Source: Inonotus obliquus
Taxonomy: Eukaryota > Basidiomycota > Agaricomycetes > Hymenochaetales > Hymenochaetaceae
Direction of reading: 5' to 3'
DNA: 64,000 bases
Assembly: GCA_032164295.1 (NCBI GenBank)
Contig: JAJHTX010000004.1
Coordinates: 558,001 to 622,000 of the forward strand
In this document: in pieces, positions 52,658 through 64,000 of the stretch
Position numbering within the stretch: the stretch's first letter is position 1
Layout: every line of letters begins with the position of its first letter
Notes under the pieces: generated by a model
What the model was told of the DNA's origin: nothing
Databases searched by the model: none
What the model saw: the letters and a program-made list of their open reading frames with translations, nothing else
Made by a program: the position numbers and the translations under genes

Positions 52658-54188
52658 ATGAACAAGACAAAGTCCTCCTCCGACTCCATCTCAAATACTA
52701 ATGCTTCTCTAGCTGCGGGACAGGACGAGGACGATGGGCAACTTACTCCTCTTTGCCATCCTAACTCTCAAGAGGAATCCTTGGCTTCTTTCTTCTCCCG
52801 TGTCAAGCACTCTTTTAGTAGTTCCCCTCTTGGAAGTATTCTTGGTCAGAACAGCTCAACCCCGGCTCGCTCAATTACGACGCATACTAAGACCAGCAAT
52901 CACGATCTCAACATCTTGCAAGACGATTCTCCCGCCTTGACCCCTCGTTGTATTTCTACGGTTAAACATGTCTTCACGCCCTTCCCTGGTCTCTCGCCTA
53001 CACGCTCTCGCTCTTGTACTACAGGCTCTGCTCGCTCTGATGCATCTATGGACTCTAGTTTGCCCTCTTTCTTTACTCCGTCGCTCTCGGCTTCCTGTTT
53101 CTCTCCAGTATCCCTTGATTCTCATCCTACTCTGGCAACGTCTGCTTATGAAAGTGACCGAGACGACAAGTGGTCTCCTATATTGACGTCTCCATCTGAA
53201 GCTCAGAGCACGCCTCCTCTTACGCCTGCTACACCCCAAACAGATACTGCTCTTGCCCAGAGCCCGAAGAGTGCATATAGCCAGACGGGATCACAAAAAT
53301 CAGCTTCTATCTCGATCCGTGATGATGAAAGTGCATCTAAGGACTCGTATGATAAAAAAGGAAAGAAGCCAGCTCCGCCGTTCGTGAGTTCTACATGACT
53401 ATGCTGCATGTTGTTTCCTGAAGCAGGGATAAACAATATTCGTGCAATCGAAAGCCATACGACACACTTCTTGCAGATATTTCTGGTCCTTCAGCGCCAA
53501 GGGCGGCGAAAACTGGAGCTGCGAATCCTTGCGACGATACTGGAGAATGGTGGGGTTTGGAGTATACTCTGAAAATGAGCCGCAGAGATAGCTGCGCTTC
53601 GGATACGTCATCAAACGCGACCGGAGAACACTCCAAGGTTCGCTCAAAAGATTACTTTTTCCTTGCGGCTGACTATATGTGATGCAGAGCCGCGAGTCCT
53701 GGGCTGCGATCCACCGGGGTACGCTCTCTTCGCTCTGCGAGAATGCCAACTTCCAGGATTGGCAGCGCTGGCATAGGTCGCTTGAGAAGATAGAGCTCCG
53801 GCGTCGCAGAAAGCGCACGATCGACTTCATTGAAGAGTCCTCGCATCTCGCAGGTCTGTATGTTGACGAGGTGCTGGCTCAGCGTGCGGTTCAGATTCAC
53901 GTGCGTTGTTTTCTTACTCAACGCTGTGATTCGTCTTGCTCATGCGCTATTTAGGAGGAACTGCTTACCGAGGACGAAATCTACGATGCGTTGGTATGGA
54001 TTGAATATGCTACCGAACGCCGTCCCGTAAGTCCAAGTAGAATGTCGACACAACTCGTTGTTGAAGCATCTGTGCTCCAGGACCCGTTCTTCCCTCCAGA
54101 AAAGCACAACCTTGGCTGGGTGCTCAAGAGCCATCGTTCGATTGCGTCTATACGTGACCTCAAGCAACATGCTTTCGATGAAGAGTAG
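52658..54188 (+). CDS. Conserved unknown protein, Ser-rich N-terminus with helical C-terminal domain
   Basis: Five exons (52658-53379, 53427-53637, 53688-53900, 53955-54026, 54081-54188) give 441 residues with closed phases. The first 240 residues are Ser/Pro/Thr rich and disordered. The C-terminal 200 are ordered: DKQYSCNRKPYDTLLADISG, EWWGLEYTLKMSRRD, SWAAIHRGTLSSLCENANFQ, DWQRWHRSLEKIELRRRRKR, LTEDEIYDALVWIEYATERR and DPFFPPEKHNLGWVLKSHRS. I do not recognise a named domain. Intron 1 uses donor GTTCGT rather than the overlapping GTGAGT, because only GTTCGT keeps the frame. Intron 2 uses GTTCGC. Confidence 0.8.
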
Positions 54189-55114
54189 AATCAAGATAGG
54201 GTGATTCCTTCATAGTTCCGTCCTTAGTTGAGACTCTAAACGCGCAAGGAGCCGACCCTCCGCTCGTAGACCGCCTGAATCCGATTCCATACTGTTGCAT
54301 TCCAATCTTGCTCTGAAATTTGTAGACGGCATGGTATTCACATTGTATGTTACTCAGCTGTGCGAGCAATGCTTGTTCTCCCTCTTTGTTGCTTTTAAGG
54401 AGACTACGATACGCGGAAGCTCCATGTATAATTGTAATTCAATAGATGTATTGTACTTATTCTGTACATGTAGTGTGGGTAGAATATGAGCCTGTATGTC
54501 TTGACCATCAAATCATATATTGATCCATCATCCATCCGTTTTGTGGGCTCGGGTTGAACCCTTCGTCACTCCAAACGTGTATGTAGAGAAGACCTGGCGT
54601 ACAAATAGGTATTTACTATTGCTAGGAGTCAGTACAGCGATCTAGTATTGTTACATCCAACAGATATCAACCATGCATCTCCTAATCAAAACGACGTTGC
54701 AGAGCCCAACAAACTATCCCTGGGAGGAGATCAAAGTCAGCACAGGACCACAAGATATTAACAAAGCAAGGAGGGATGGAACAGGCTCAGATAAGAGTAC
54801 AAGCAGCCTAGGGTATTTTCGACACGTCACCGTCGATACTGACAGCCGTTCGGTGGTAATACCAACTTTTGCACATCATTGCAAGGAGAGAAAGTATAGA
54901 GGAAGGTATGTACTCACTGTTCGGATGGGGTGTTTGGAATTGCTGGCAGAGATGGAGGGTATGAACGGATGAATGAACGTGGTGAAGGAAATTCTTTTTT
55001 CTCCACCGTTTGTGTTCGATCATGTGATCCATCTTTGCCATTCTGGGATCTGGGATTCAGAAATTGTCACTTTCCACCTCTACCATCCTGTCAACAGATC
55101 CTCATTGTATACGA
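54189..55114. other. Intergenic, no supported gene
   Basis: Short unsupported frames only. This includes the promoter of ESF2. Confidence 0.5.
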
Positions 55115-56401
55115 ATGGCAAAGAAAGCTGAATCAAGGACCCGTTTGTCGCAGAGGGAGAACGAGGCTGGACCTTCTCGACCAAGATCGCATAGCATAGC
55201 CTCGCATTTGAGCGATAACTCGAACCTCGAGAGTGAAGACGAACGGGAACGAGAAGAGTCAGGAAGCGAGAACGAGGAAAGCGACGATGTGTCCAGTGTA
55301 CCAGAAGAGGAAGAACAAGAGGGTTTAGGAATGGATGACCCGGGGTTCTCAAATCCAAACTCGAACTCGAACTCGAACTCGAAGACGGTGAAACCCCTTA
55401 CTCCGGAGGCGTTAGCAGCATTTAGAGCTGAGCAAGAACGAGCTGGTGTGATATATATCTCGCGTATACCTCCTGGCATGAGACCTACCAAGGTTAGACA
55501 CTTGATGAGTCAGTATGGAGAAGTTGGGAGGGTTTATTTACAACAGGAAGGTGAGTTCTCTTGCATGCATAGATTAATTGCTCCCAAGCATTACTAACGA
55601 TAACCAAACCCATTTCTCATCACGAATGCTTCACTCAATCTCGGAATCTCGGAATCTCGGAATCTCGGAATCATGAAACGTAGACCCCAAACGAGCATAC
55701 CTCCGCAAAAAATACACTTCTACCAAAAAGCCTCACTTCACAGAAGGTTGGGTTGAGTTTACGGACAAACGCGTTGCGAGGTCCGTAGCGGAGATGCTTA
55801 ATGCTCAGCCTATCGGGGGGAAGAAAGGTACGAGGTGGAGAGATGATGTCTGGACTATGAAGTATCTCCCGAGGTTTAAATGGAGCATGCTAACTGAGCA
55901 AATTGGTTCGTATCATTCTTCTGCAGTCTGCATCTGCGTTTTGGTATCGCCCTTTACCAGAAGAAAAAAGACACTAATTTAACCTCTTTTCTTTTTTATT
56001 AAACGATACAACGATACCTAAACATCGCTCCCACAGCTAACGAATCAGCAATCAAAACCGCCCGTCTCCGAGTCGAACTCGAACAATCGCGCCGAGAACA
56101 AAAAGACTACTTGCGTCAAGTCGAACTCGCTCGTGTTCTTGATAAACGTGCAAAACGAAAACGAGAGGCGTTGGAGAAAAGGGGGGAGATAGTTGATGAT
56201 GAGACGGCGTTATTGCCTCCGCTTAAGAGGAGAGTCAAGAATCCGAATCCGATGGAGACTGTGACTGGGGATGGTGGTTCTGGCGGGAATGGCGGGGAGA
56301 AGGAGAAGAGGAGAGAACGAAAGATGAGGGACGAGGAGGGGATGGGTGAGATGGAGCATGGGTCTGGTCAGCTAAAGAAAGTTTTGGGAAATATTTTTTA
56401 G
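55115..56401 (+). CDS. ESF2: Pre-rRNA processing factor ESF2/ABT1
   Basis: This nucleolar RNA-binding protein of the small-subunit processome stimulates the Dbp8 helicase in yeast. Three exons (55115-55550, 55684-55905, 56037-56401) give 340 residues. An acidic Ser/Glu N-terminus precedes the atypical [77 protein letters not shown]. The family signature [20 protein letters not shown] and EQIANESA with a following basic helix ([20 protein letters not shown]) completes it. Intron 2 uses donor GTTCGT. It is convergent with ARS2. Confidence 0.94.
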
Positions 56402-56687
56402 TTTGTCTCCATCCCTTGTATCATTCGACGTGTGGTTGGATGTAACAGGGAAGTTTTGAAATACTATGTCACTGTACCTTGCGATCGTCTCATAACTCAC
56501 TAGTGTGCTGAAATGCTTATTCCGACCGGCACGTATTCTCAGTCAACAGACTAAATAATATTACTCATGGCTACAAAGGCCTTTTCTGTTAGCTACATAC
56601 AGTCAAAGGAAAAAATATCTGCTATCAACAACCAGGACAACTAACAATAGAGCCGACACCCCCAAACCTCTCAACAAATTAGCAATC

Positions 56688-59600
56688 TCAATAATTCAAC
56701 TCAACATCCCCCTCAGCAACGAGGTCCATATCATGATAGCTGACCTTCCGACCCGAAGCAGCACGCGGGTCTTCTTTTGCATCAGGTGGAGGCGGAGGCG
56801 CCCCACCACGTGCAAAACCATTCCTACGACCACCAGGTCCAGGTTCAAGGATAGCAACAGGTTTCGCAGGTAGACCTTCAATGCCATGTCCAGGGAGTTG
56901 ACCAAGAGCGGGATCGAAAGCATACCCACCAATACGATCGCCAAGTCTTCGTCCACCGCTACCGTTTCCGGCTGCAAGTGGAGGTTCGTCACGTAAGCTG
57001 CGCATAGGAGGCGGAGGTGCTGTAGCAGCCGGGGGAGGATAAGGGAAAGGATATGCGGGATAGCCGTATGGATCGACGCCACCATTTGCGTATGGGTACG
57101 GTGCGGGGAACCCGTAGAATGGCGGGGCTGCATTTAGTGGCATCCCACCAGCGCGTGGATCCATAAACTGTTGAGGTACATTCTGGAAGCCATACGCTTG
57201 CGGAGGAGGATTTGGTCCTGGTCCACTTTGTTGTGGGTAGTGGGTAAATGGTTGAATGCGTTGAGGGTCAAGTACGAAATTATTATAGTACGGTATCTGA
57301 CACGTAAAGTCTCAGCCAAACTAATTCTATCACGAAAGCTAATTGAGGAACTCACGTCCTCAAGCTGTTTGACAAGATCTGAGTGCTTATTGACAACATG
57401 CTTCTCGATGAATGACGGCGCTTTGAAAAGTTTGGAACATGTTTTGCATCTATATTTTCCTTCGTCTTCTTGTTTGATATGGGGCTCCACCGCCTTCGTA
57501 AGTTCACTGTGGCCAGGACAAAAATGGTTAGTACACAACTAAGCTTAAAGGAGCGAAAACAAACTCTTCATATCGCTTGCCACCGTAATCGTGGACATCG
57601 ATATTATCCTTGTTGATTACAAGTGCAAGCTTATTGTCAAGCCACTCAAGCCATCGCTCATCTTTACATCAATCCAATAATCAATAACCAAATGAAGCAT
57701 GTCATGACTCGAATACTTGCCATTCCGTTTCGACTCCCTAGGCTCGTTGCCCTTTGAATCTCTCTCTTTCAACATAGACTCATTGTTCTTATCTTCCCCG
57801 TCTCTTTCTTTCTTCTGCTCCTCACTGTCATCTTTTCTTGCATCCTCCAAATCTTCACCGACCTCTGTGTCTCGCTCGCCTTCCTTCGGTCTTGCGCTTG
57901 ACGAAAATTGCTGATCTCCGGTCCGTACTAGTGTCTTGCGAACATGCTTGATGCATTTACGCTGTAATTCTTCGATGTGATCGGACGTAGATACGCAATA
58001 GTAACACGTATGAAACGCTGAACGTAGATAAGCAAGGTAAAGATCTAAAGCAATTGTGTTCTGCCGTAGAGAAAGACGCACGGTAAGATGGGTTGAATTA
58101 GAAGAAAAGCGCCAAACATGCTAACCTTCTTGACCTCCAAAGCTTTCGCTTCCACATCATCAGAAGGCTCAGGTAGGTCCACAATGAGGCGGTTAATGCG
58201 CCGCTCGATAACATCGCTCCCCTTTTCGAGAGGTAGCTCATCCTCCGCTAAGGCGTCCCGCGTTAATATGTCCTCTGGTGGTGGCTGACCATCGCTTTCT
58301 GCAGCATCCGGCTGCATAGCGGAAGGCTCCGGACGGAACGTGCGCACGCGTTCGTATTCATCCTCTAAGACTACAGCGAGACGCCGAGCTTGTACCAAGT
58401 CCTTCGCAATGCGATCTGGTCGACTAGCCACCTCGGGAGTATAGCGCACCCTCCCAGTGAATGGTTTCGTGATGTGCTGCAAGTGTAGCTTGAAGCCTTC
58501 AATCTAATAAAGGCCAACATTTTCATGAATCAACAGTCGACAACGAAAGAAGTTTGGGAATAACTCCACCTTCCTCTCACCGAGAGTGGTGAGTATATTT
58601 TGCATATCGGCATGTTCATCAAACCTGATCCAACCTCCCCGGTAATAGTTGCGCTTCTGCATTGGGTCTCCGAGAGCGAGGTAGACAAAGCTACCATATT
58701 CCTTGAGGACCTGTTTCAAAGCAGGATCAAAATCTTGCCGACTGATTCTACACGCTGAACTCACAGCTTCAAGCTTCACTCTCCCGATGTCAGGTGGGAT
58801 GGTACGAATCATCACTTGATTCCCCTCAGGCATAACGGAAACGCCGTCCTTATCAGAATTCTTAGCATCATACGGAGTTTTGCCATTCGTATCATTCTTG
58901 GTATCTCCCGTATTGTCAGCGGCCTCCTCTTCATTTTCAAGTCCTATGCCGAAATCTTCATCAACCTTCGTGGGACTTTCTACTTCATCGATAGCAGGAG
59001 CGGTGTCTTCTTTCGGCGTTTCCCGCTCGTGAGCATCACCTTCGTCGGCATCACCCTCCTTGTCGAATTTGCCATTTTCAAGATCATTAATGAATTGATT
59101 CATACGCCCGCGCCAGCCCACTTTGCGCACGCGCGCTCGTAAGGCCGCGAATTCTGGAGCGGGATCGTACTTCTCTGAGAACCACGGAGACTTCCTATGG
59201 TGATCAAACAGCGTCTGAAGCTACGATACAAAATGCATTTCAGCAAGAGAAAGGTGATATGAGACAAAAGTTTTTCGAGGTCAAGGTATTTTCCAACTTT
59301 GATTCCAGCAAGTGTTACAACAGCATCAACAAAGGACAAAGGGGGACCAACACCAATAGGGACCGCACAAAGAAACACTAACCTGCTTGGCAAAGAATTC
59401 TTTCTTGTACTTTTCCCATCGCTGCTTGATGCCGTTTCTAGGTTTTGATCCATTGTCAGCTGCCCGATCAGCTAGGTCTTCGTCAGCGGCCTCTTTGGTA
59501 TAATGATAGCGGAACCAATCAGCATATTGCTTGAGACTAGCGGGATAATCCAGAGTGTAAGGGTCAACTGGAGCGCGGGATGAGCGTCCACCGTAACCGT

Positions 59601-60071
59601 GACCATAGCCTGGTCCACGACTGCGTGGCGGAGAATGGCCATAGCTCCTGTAGGGATCTTCCAATTCGAGTTATCGTCAGAACAGAAACGCACTTATTGT
59701 TCTACAATCTACTCACCGTAGTCGTCATATCGTGGCCTTGGATCATATCGCTCACGGTCGTACGGTGAAGGAGACCGGCGCCTTTTGCGCCCTACTATAC
59801 AACATGTCAGGTTCGAAAAGTGTGGTTGGGATGAAAATGTGTGAGTACCATCATCATACGGAGGGCTACGACTTCTTCCTCGCCTTCCGTGATCATAGCT
59901 GCCCCAAGCCCTCTCATGGTCTCCCCAAGCCCGCTCTCTATCATATGGATCTCGTTCACGATGATAGTAGTCTGGAGGGTAAGGATCAGGATACGCTGCA
60001 CGCCCGTACGCACTTCGCGAGGGTGAGCGAGAACGCTCTGCCCTCTGAGGATGTGAAGACCAAGAGGACAT
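56688..60071 (-). CDS. ARS2: ARS2/SERRATE-family RNA effector protein
   Basis: Nine exons (60071..59849, 59791..59717, 59657..59383, 59220..58570, 58503..58126, 58060..57721, 57661..57565, 57506..57356, 57296..56688) give 932 residues. The N-terminus is Arg/Ser/Tyr/Pro rich. The ARS2 core begins DYPASLKQYADWFRYHYTKE and WEKYKKEFFAKQLQTLFDHH, followed by an acidic insert and an RRM-like domain (YGSFVYLALGDPMQKRNYYR, GGWIRFDE). Helices (NTIALDLYLAYLRSAFHTCY) and a C2H2 zinc finger (CKTCSKLFKAPSFIEKHVVN KH) complete it. The tail is Gly/Pro/Tyr rich. ARS2 bridges cap-bound transcripts to decay or processing (S. pombe Pir2). Intron 6 is GC-AG with the classic GCAAGT donor. Confidence 0.94.
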
Positions 60072-61404
60072 GATAAAACAGGTCAGCGATGAGGGCTGAG
60101 AGAGTTCGAGTGTGGAGGTAGAGAGATGTAACTGAATAACATAACGAGAAAGAAGAGAACATAGACGAGACTAGATCAGAGGGTGCGATATGGCCAGAAG
60201 CGAGCATGATGAAGCACAGACCTCTCGATGAGCAGCTTGTATGTACTGTGCTCTCCGACACCGTCAAGAACGTTGTTCTTCTCGATGTCGGCGTCGACGT
60301 GGTCTTGCTCTCTCACCCAAAATGATCACCCAGTCACGGGATATGTATTACATAACCTTTGAGACAAGAAAGGCAAAAACTTCCCTCGACATTAGGTCAG
60401 CGTCAGTCAGCGTCAACCATTCATTTGACGTCTATGGTGGCGTGGCAATCCAACCAGATTCGACTTAACATCGGTCCTCTGCCACCCAACTGTTTTTGGC
60501 CTTGACGAATGATACCGAGAAGAATGCATCAAGTTGGCTGGTAGAAAATATGATTGAGATGATACACGCATGACAGCAACAGGCGTTCATCAATACGAGT
60601 ACGGCAAGTAACCAGGTTCCCATCCGTGTTGAATGTGAGCATCACCGATATGAGGCAACGAGTCTCATCGCCCAAGGCGACGTCGCCACTTTTTGAAGAG
60701 GTAACCATTCCCACATCTCCCCGAAGATCAGACTGATTTTCGGGAATGCGCTCTCGCACGAAACGAAAGGACCCTCTCCCTCGGCACGCTATTTGATGGC
60801 CAATAGGCGTACACCACAATCAAAAAGTCCGTTCAATTTATTTTGTCCAGCAGGAAGGCAAGTTTCGAAATTCACAGCCTGATCAAAAGTATATCGATAA
60901 CAAAAATAGACGGACAAAAGGCGACAGCATCCGCCGGCTCGTCAGGTTATGCGCATGCCGTATTCGCATGTCCGTTTCGTGTGCAGTTAATGGTGTCAAA
61001 GGACATGGAAGAGCAGTCGGCCTGGGCGGGGAGACACCTAGCGACGAGAGGTACTCCCTTGTGAGTTGCCATAATGGGCGTGTCGGATAACCATAACAAC
61101 GACCCAAAGTGAAGGTACGCCTGATGAATGGATGGGCTTAAAACCCGAACTCTCAGCATCACCAATCTTCACCCCTTGCCCCTTCGTCTTCGCTCGTTCT
61201 CTCCGTGAGCAATATTCCGCTTTCCGTTCATGCTTATACTTACTGATTGTTTTCTTCAACAGAGTTTTCTACTTTCTGTACACTTAGGGCTGCCCGGACG
61301 CGCCCCTGGTTTCTAATTCGTTTTCAGCGTCGCTCACTCAGTCAGCCAAACAGCAGGGTTCTGTTATTTCGTTCTTCATTTCCGGGAAAATTCATTTCAA
61401 GAAG
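60072..61404. other. Intergenic, no supported gene
   Basis: Short frames on both strands lack splice or family support. The right end is the promoter and 5' leader of the ferritin-like gene. Confidence 0.5.
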
Positions 61405-62683
61405 ATGCATCGTTCGATTTTATTCGCTGGTTTATCACTCCTTGCCTCTTCCGTTGCTGGCTTGCCCCTTCAGCGAAGAACATATTCTGCTGCACCGGCT
61501 GCACCGCCCGCGCCAGACAACTCTGCAAATTTGTTGGTTCTCAGTAGGTGCCCTCGAATTGTTTTTAAAGAATTCACGACTGATATTTTGTGCAGAATTT
61601 GCCCATGTGCTGGAGCAGCTTGAGACACAGTTCTACGCGGAGGCTCTGCAGAAGTTCCAGGAATCAGATTTCATAGCTGCTGGATTCTCGGACCCCTCAA
61701 TACCCATCCAATTATTCACGGCTATCCAACTAGATGAGGCTACACACACGACGGTTCTGGAGGGAGCAATCACGTCATTGGGAGATGTGCCTATTTCAGG
61801 TTGCTCATTCGACTTCTCATCAGTCCTTACGGATGTCGCTACAATGGCACCTGTTGCTCGACTTGTCGAGAACGTCGGTGTCGGCGCTTACCTTGGTGCT
61901 GCCCACCTCATAACGGACCCAATCATCCTCACCGACGCTGCAAGTATTGTCACCATTGAAGCACGCCACCAGTCTATTCTCAATGTCATCAACGGTGGAA
62001 ATGCGATCCCCACAGCTTTCGACCTTCCTCTTCTCCCTCAGGAAGTCCTCGCACTCGCTGGTTCATTCATCTCTGGCTGCAGCGTTGGCATTGATGCGCT
62101 CCCACCTCTTACAGTAACGAACAGTGAAACAATCGTTGCAGGCACGTCTTTGACGTTCAGCTTTGACGCGCAGAGCAGCATTTCGGACACCTCCACGCTC
62201 TCCTGCCAGATGCTCGTCCCTGGTTCAGCGTTCTCGCTCGCGTTGCCATTCAGCGCTTGTGTTGTACCCGACGGTCTCGTTGGTCCCGTTGCTATTTACG
62301 TCACAAACGACACTCAGCCGCTCGCGAACAACCCGCGTGACAGATTCACTGGTAATATCGTCGCTGGTCCTACCATGGCATTCCTTGAGGGTTCGCCTGA
62401 GGCACTTAGCGGTCTCGCTAGGTCCGGTGTCGTTGCTCCAGATGCCAGCGCAACCGAGTCGATCTCCACTTCAGTCGAGACTTCGACGATCTCCCCCGAG
62501 GAAGCTAGCAGTATCATCGCCAGCGCTGACGCAACCGCCACGGATGCGGCTCCTGAGGCTACCGCAGCAGCTGCCGAGTCGAACAACGCTATTCCCTCGA
62601 GTGCGAACACTGGGACTGGACCGTCCTCAGATGGCGCCATCAGCGTTGACGGCTGGACGTTCGTCCCCCCTCCGTTAGCTTAA
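61405..62683 (+). CDS. Secreted ferritin-like domain protein
   Basis: Two exons (61405-61543, 61596-62683, intron 52 bp) give 408 residues. A signal peptide covers residues 1-20 (MHRSILFAGLSLLASSVAGL) and is followed by an Ala/Pro linker. The ferritin-like four-helix domain (about residues 45-195) reads LKFAHVLEQLETQFYAEALQ, IQLFTAIQLDEATHTTVLEG, VARLVENVGVGAYLGAAHLI and ASIVTIEARHQSILNVINGG. It keeps Glu and His residues in the helices that could bind metal (LETQFY, DEATH, EARH). The C-terminal 100 residues are Ser/Thr/Ala rich. Such secreted proteins (Rds1/stress-induced type) are common in fungi and their role is unsettled. No GPI signal is visible, as the end VDGWTFVPPPLA is not hydrophobic enough. 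Confidence 0.88.
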
Positions 62684-63695
62684 CTGGACTTCGACTTTCT
62701 TGTTTCTTTGTTGTATCGGACTCTTCTCCTAGTCACTCAACACCTCGGACAATTTCTTTACCTCTTCACCTTTTGTTATGATACGACGGTATACCATTGT
62801 AGATGCACCTTCTTGTGTCCGTTCTTTCCCTTCCCGGATGTTATGATGACAGAAATAATTTACCCTTTGCCAATTGATGTTTTTACTAGCTGGCTTTCTC
62901 CGTGTTTTGATGTTTTGATCTGGTTCTAAAATCTTCCTGGTCTTTGTGGTGCTGTTTTTGGCTTGCCCTGGTGAGCGGGCCTTATTCAGTTTTACTACAT
63001 AATTTTTCGTGTACCCTGGAGTCCGTAATCTGAGCGAGAATTGGGCAATTCCGTACGGGCATGTCGGGGATGGCGTTATTGTTACTAGGGATACCGCGCA
63101 ATACTCATACATAGCGTACGTATTTACACGCAATATACGCATAAAAATAACGTTTGTTAATCTGTGCTCGGTGAACTCGGATTTAGAAGCGTTTAGATTT
63201 AGAGCGTGTCTAATGATCATCGAGTATGTTGTGTAGCGAGTACTAAACGCCAGGCAGCGACGAGCGTGTGTCGAGCCCGCCCCGCCCGCATATTGTTACC
63301 GGACGTATGTAGTTGTGGGATGTGGGATCATGCTGAGATTGATGCCGTCTAAAGTCCACAATAACTCAATGATATTCCTATGATGATGGTAATTACCATA
63401 CGCATGGAACTCCGTGAGGCTGCTTCCACGCTTGTCGTATCAGTTTACGGCCTTCTCGGAAGAGGCGCCTTGAGTTGTTCGAATGAGAGCTTCTGTACTG
63501 CGTGGAGGACTCGTGTCAGGCCTTGCGGTGGTACGAAACAGGATAGGATAGGTGAAGGAAAGGGGAAGGGGAAATGCTGCTGCAAAAACTATAGATAGAG
63601 CAAGAAAACAATTGAAACACATGAGAGCAGTGACAGTGAGTGAACCGATAGCTATACCGAGCAAGAAAAAAGAAAAAAGGACATCAACGAGTAAA
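62684..63695. other. Intergenic, no supported gene
   Basis: 3' flanks of two convergent genes. Nothing else is supported. Confidence 0.5.
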
Positions 63696-64000
63696 TTAAT
63701 CATCATCGCTCTCTTCACTACTCGACGAATAGTCATCATCCGGATCATCAGCAGCAACCACTCCACCACCAGCGAACTGATTGAGTGACATTGGTCTTCC
63801 AGTAAGTTGTCGTGATGGCTCTTCCACCATAGCACCGAACAGTTCCTCATCTTCGTCGTCACCTTCACCTTCGATCATTTCTTCAAGTTCTTGATTCATC
63901 TCTGCAGCGAATTGATCAATGTTAATCTCTTCACCCTCTTCGGGATCAGCGAATCCGTCGCCAAAGATTGAGCCATCATCACCATTAGTACTTGTGTTAG
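63696..64000 (-). CDS. Acidic C-terminus of a gene running off the window
   Basis: The open frame enters from beyond base 64000 and stops at 63696. It reads SIFGDGFADPEEGEEINIDQ, FAAEMNQELEEMIEGEGDDE, DEELFGAMVEEPSRQ, then RPMSLNQFAGGG and YSSSSEESDDD. The tail is very acidic with a likely CK2-site cluster (SSSSEESDDD). It resembles acidic tails of transcription-elongation factors such as EAF, but too little is visible to name it. Confidence 0.65.
   Translation of the reverse strand, partial: NTSTNGDDGSIFGDGFADPEEGEEINIDQFAAEMNQELEEMIEGEGDDEDEELFGAMVEEPSRQLTGRPMSLNQFAGGGVVAADDPDDDYSSSSEESDDD

Noticed and set aside
60529..60819. 96-codon frame on the minus strand (MWCTPIGHQIACRGRG...)
   Set aside because: No homology signal or splice context; it stands alone in an intergenic stretch.

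Overview
The window is nuclear DNA of a basidiomycete, almost certainly a mushroom-forming Agaricomycete. Genes are packed on both strands and cut by many short introns (mostly 47 to 130 bp, GT-AG). The gene content also fits: a NACHT-WD40 NLR, an F-box-like protein, an SKN1/KRE6 glucan-synthesis protein, small secreted proteins and long disordered lineage-specific proteins. No rRNA, tRNA, CRISPR or bacterial-style features were seen. I joined exons by hand from splice signals and reading phase. Models whose phase closes exactly are rated high.

Layout. 1-3352: 5'-truncated NLR with 11 near-identical WD40 units. 4318-4898: broken kinase-like relic. 5077-10187 (-): RNA polymerase III largest subunit, 16 exons, divergent from the proteasome alpha subunit SCL1 at 10421-11565. 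11566-16180: a local segmental triplication of a small coiled-coil plus Zn2Cys6 gene, with broken fragments of both flanking genes. 16184-18884 (-): disordered nuclear-type protein, divergent from dUTPase (19644-20778), whose upstream region carries two MluI cell-cycle boxes. 20937-26807: F-box-like protein, a small uncertain gene and a 905-residue disordered protein. 27738-30432 (-): three related small secreted proteins, one frame-broken. 30433-38508: gene-poor DNA with two candidate non-autonomous TIR elements around a Ytp1-like membrane protein. 38509-48147: RPS25, SKN1/KRE6, SEC22 and a conserved unknown. 48910-60071: KRR1, NCBP3, an unknown, ESF2 and ARS2/SERRATE, all but the unknown being RNA-metabolism genes. 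61405-62683: secreted ferritin-like protein. 63696-end: acidic C-terminus of a further gene.

How the genes relate. Two gene pairs share short divergent promoters (RPC1/SCL1, 233 bp; KRR1/NCBP3, 162 bp). KRR1 and ESF2 both act in the small-subunit processome, and NCBP3 and ARS2 both act on capped RNA, so 11 kb holds two functionally matched pairs. The accessory content is the NLR, the Zn2Cys6 array, the secreted-protein trio and the two TIR elements.

Most notable points: a Gly in place of the near-invariant Asn before the DFDGD catalytic motif of RPC1; an inverted (C-terminal) Zn2Cys6 architecture in a recently triplicated intronless family; homogenised WD40 units in the NLR; two GC-AG introns; a 15-nt microexon; and a one-base frame problem at a KRR1 splice junction.
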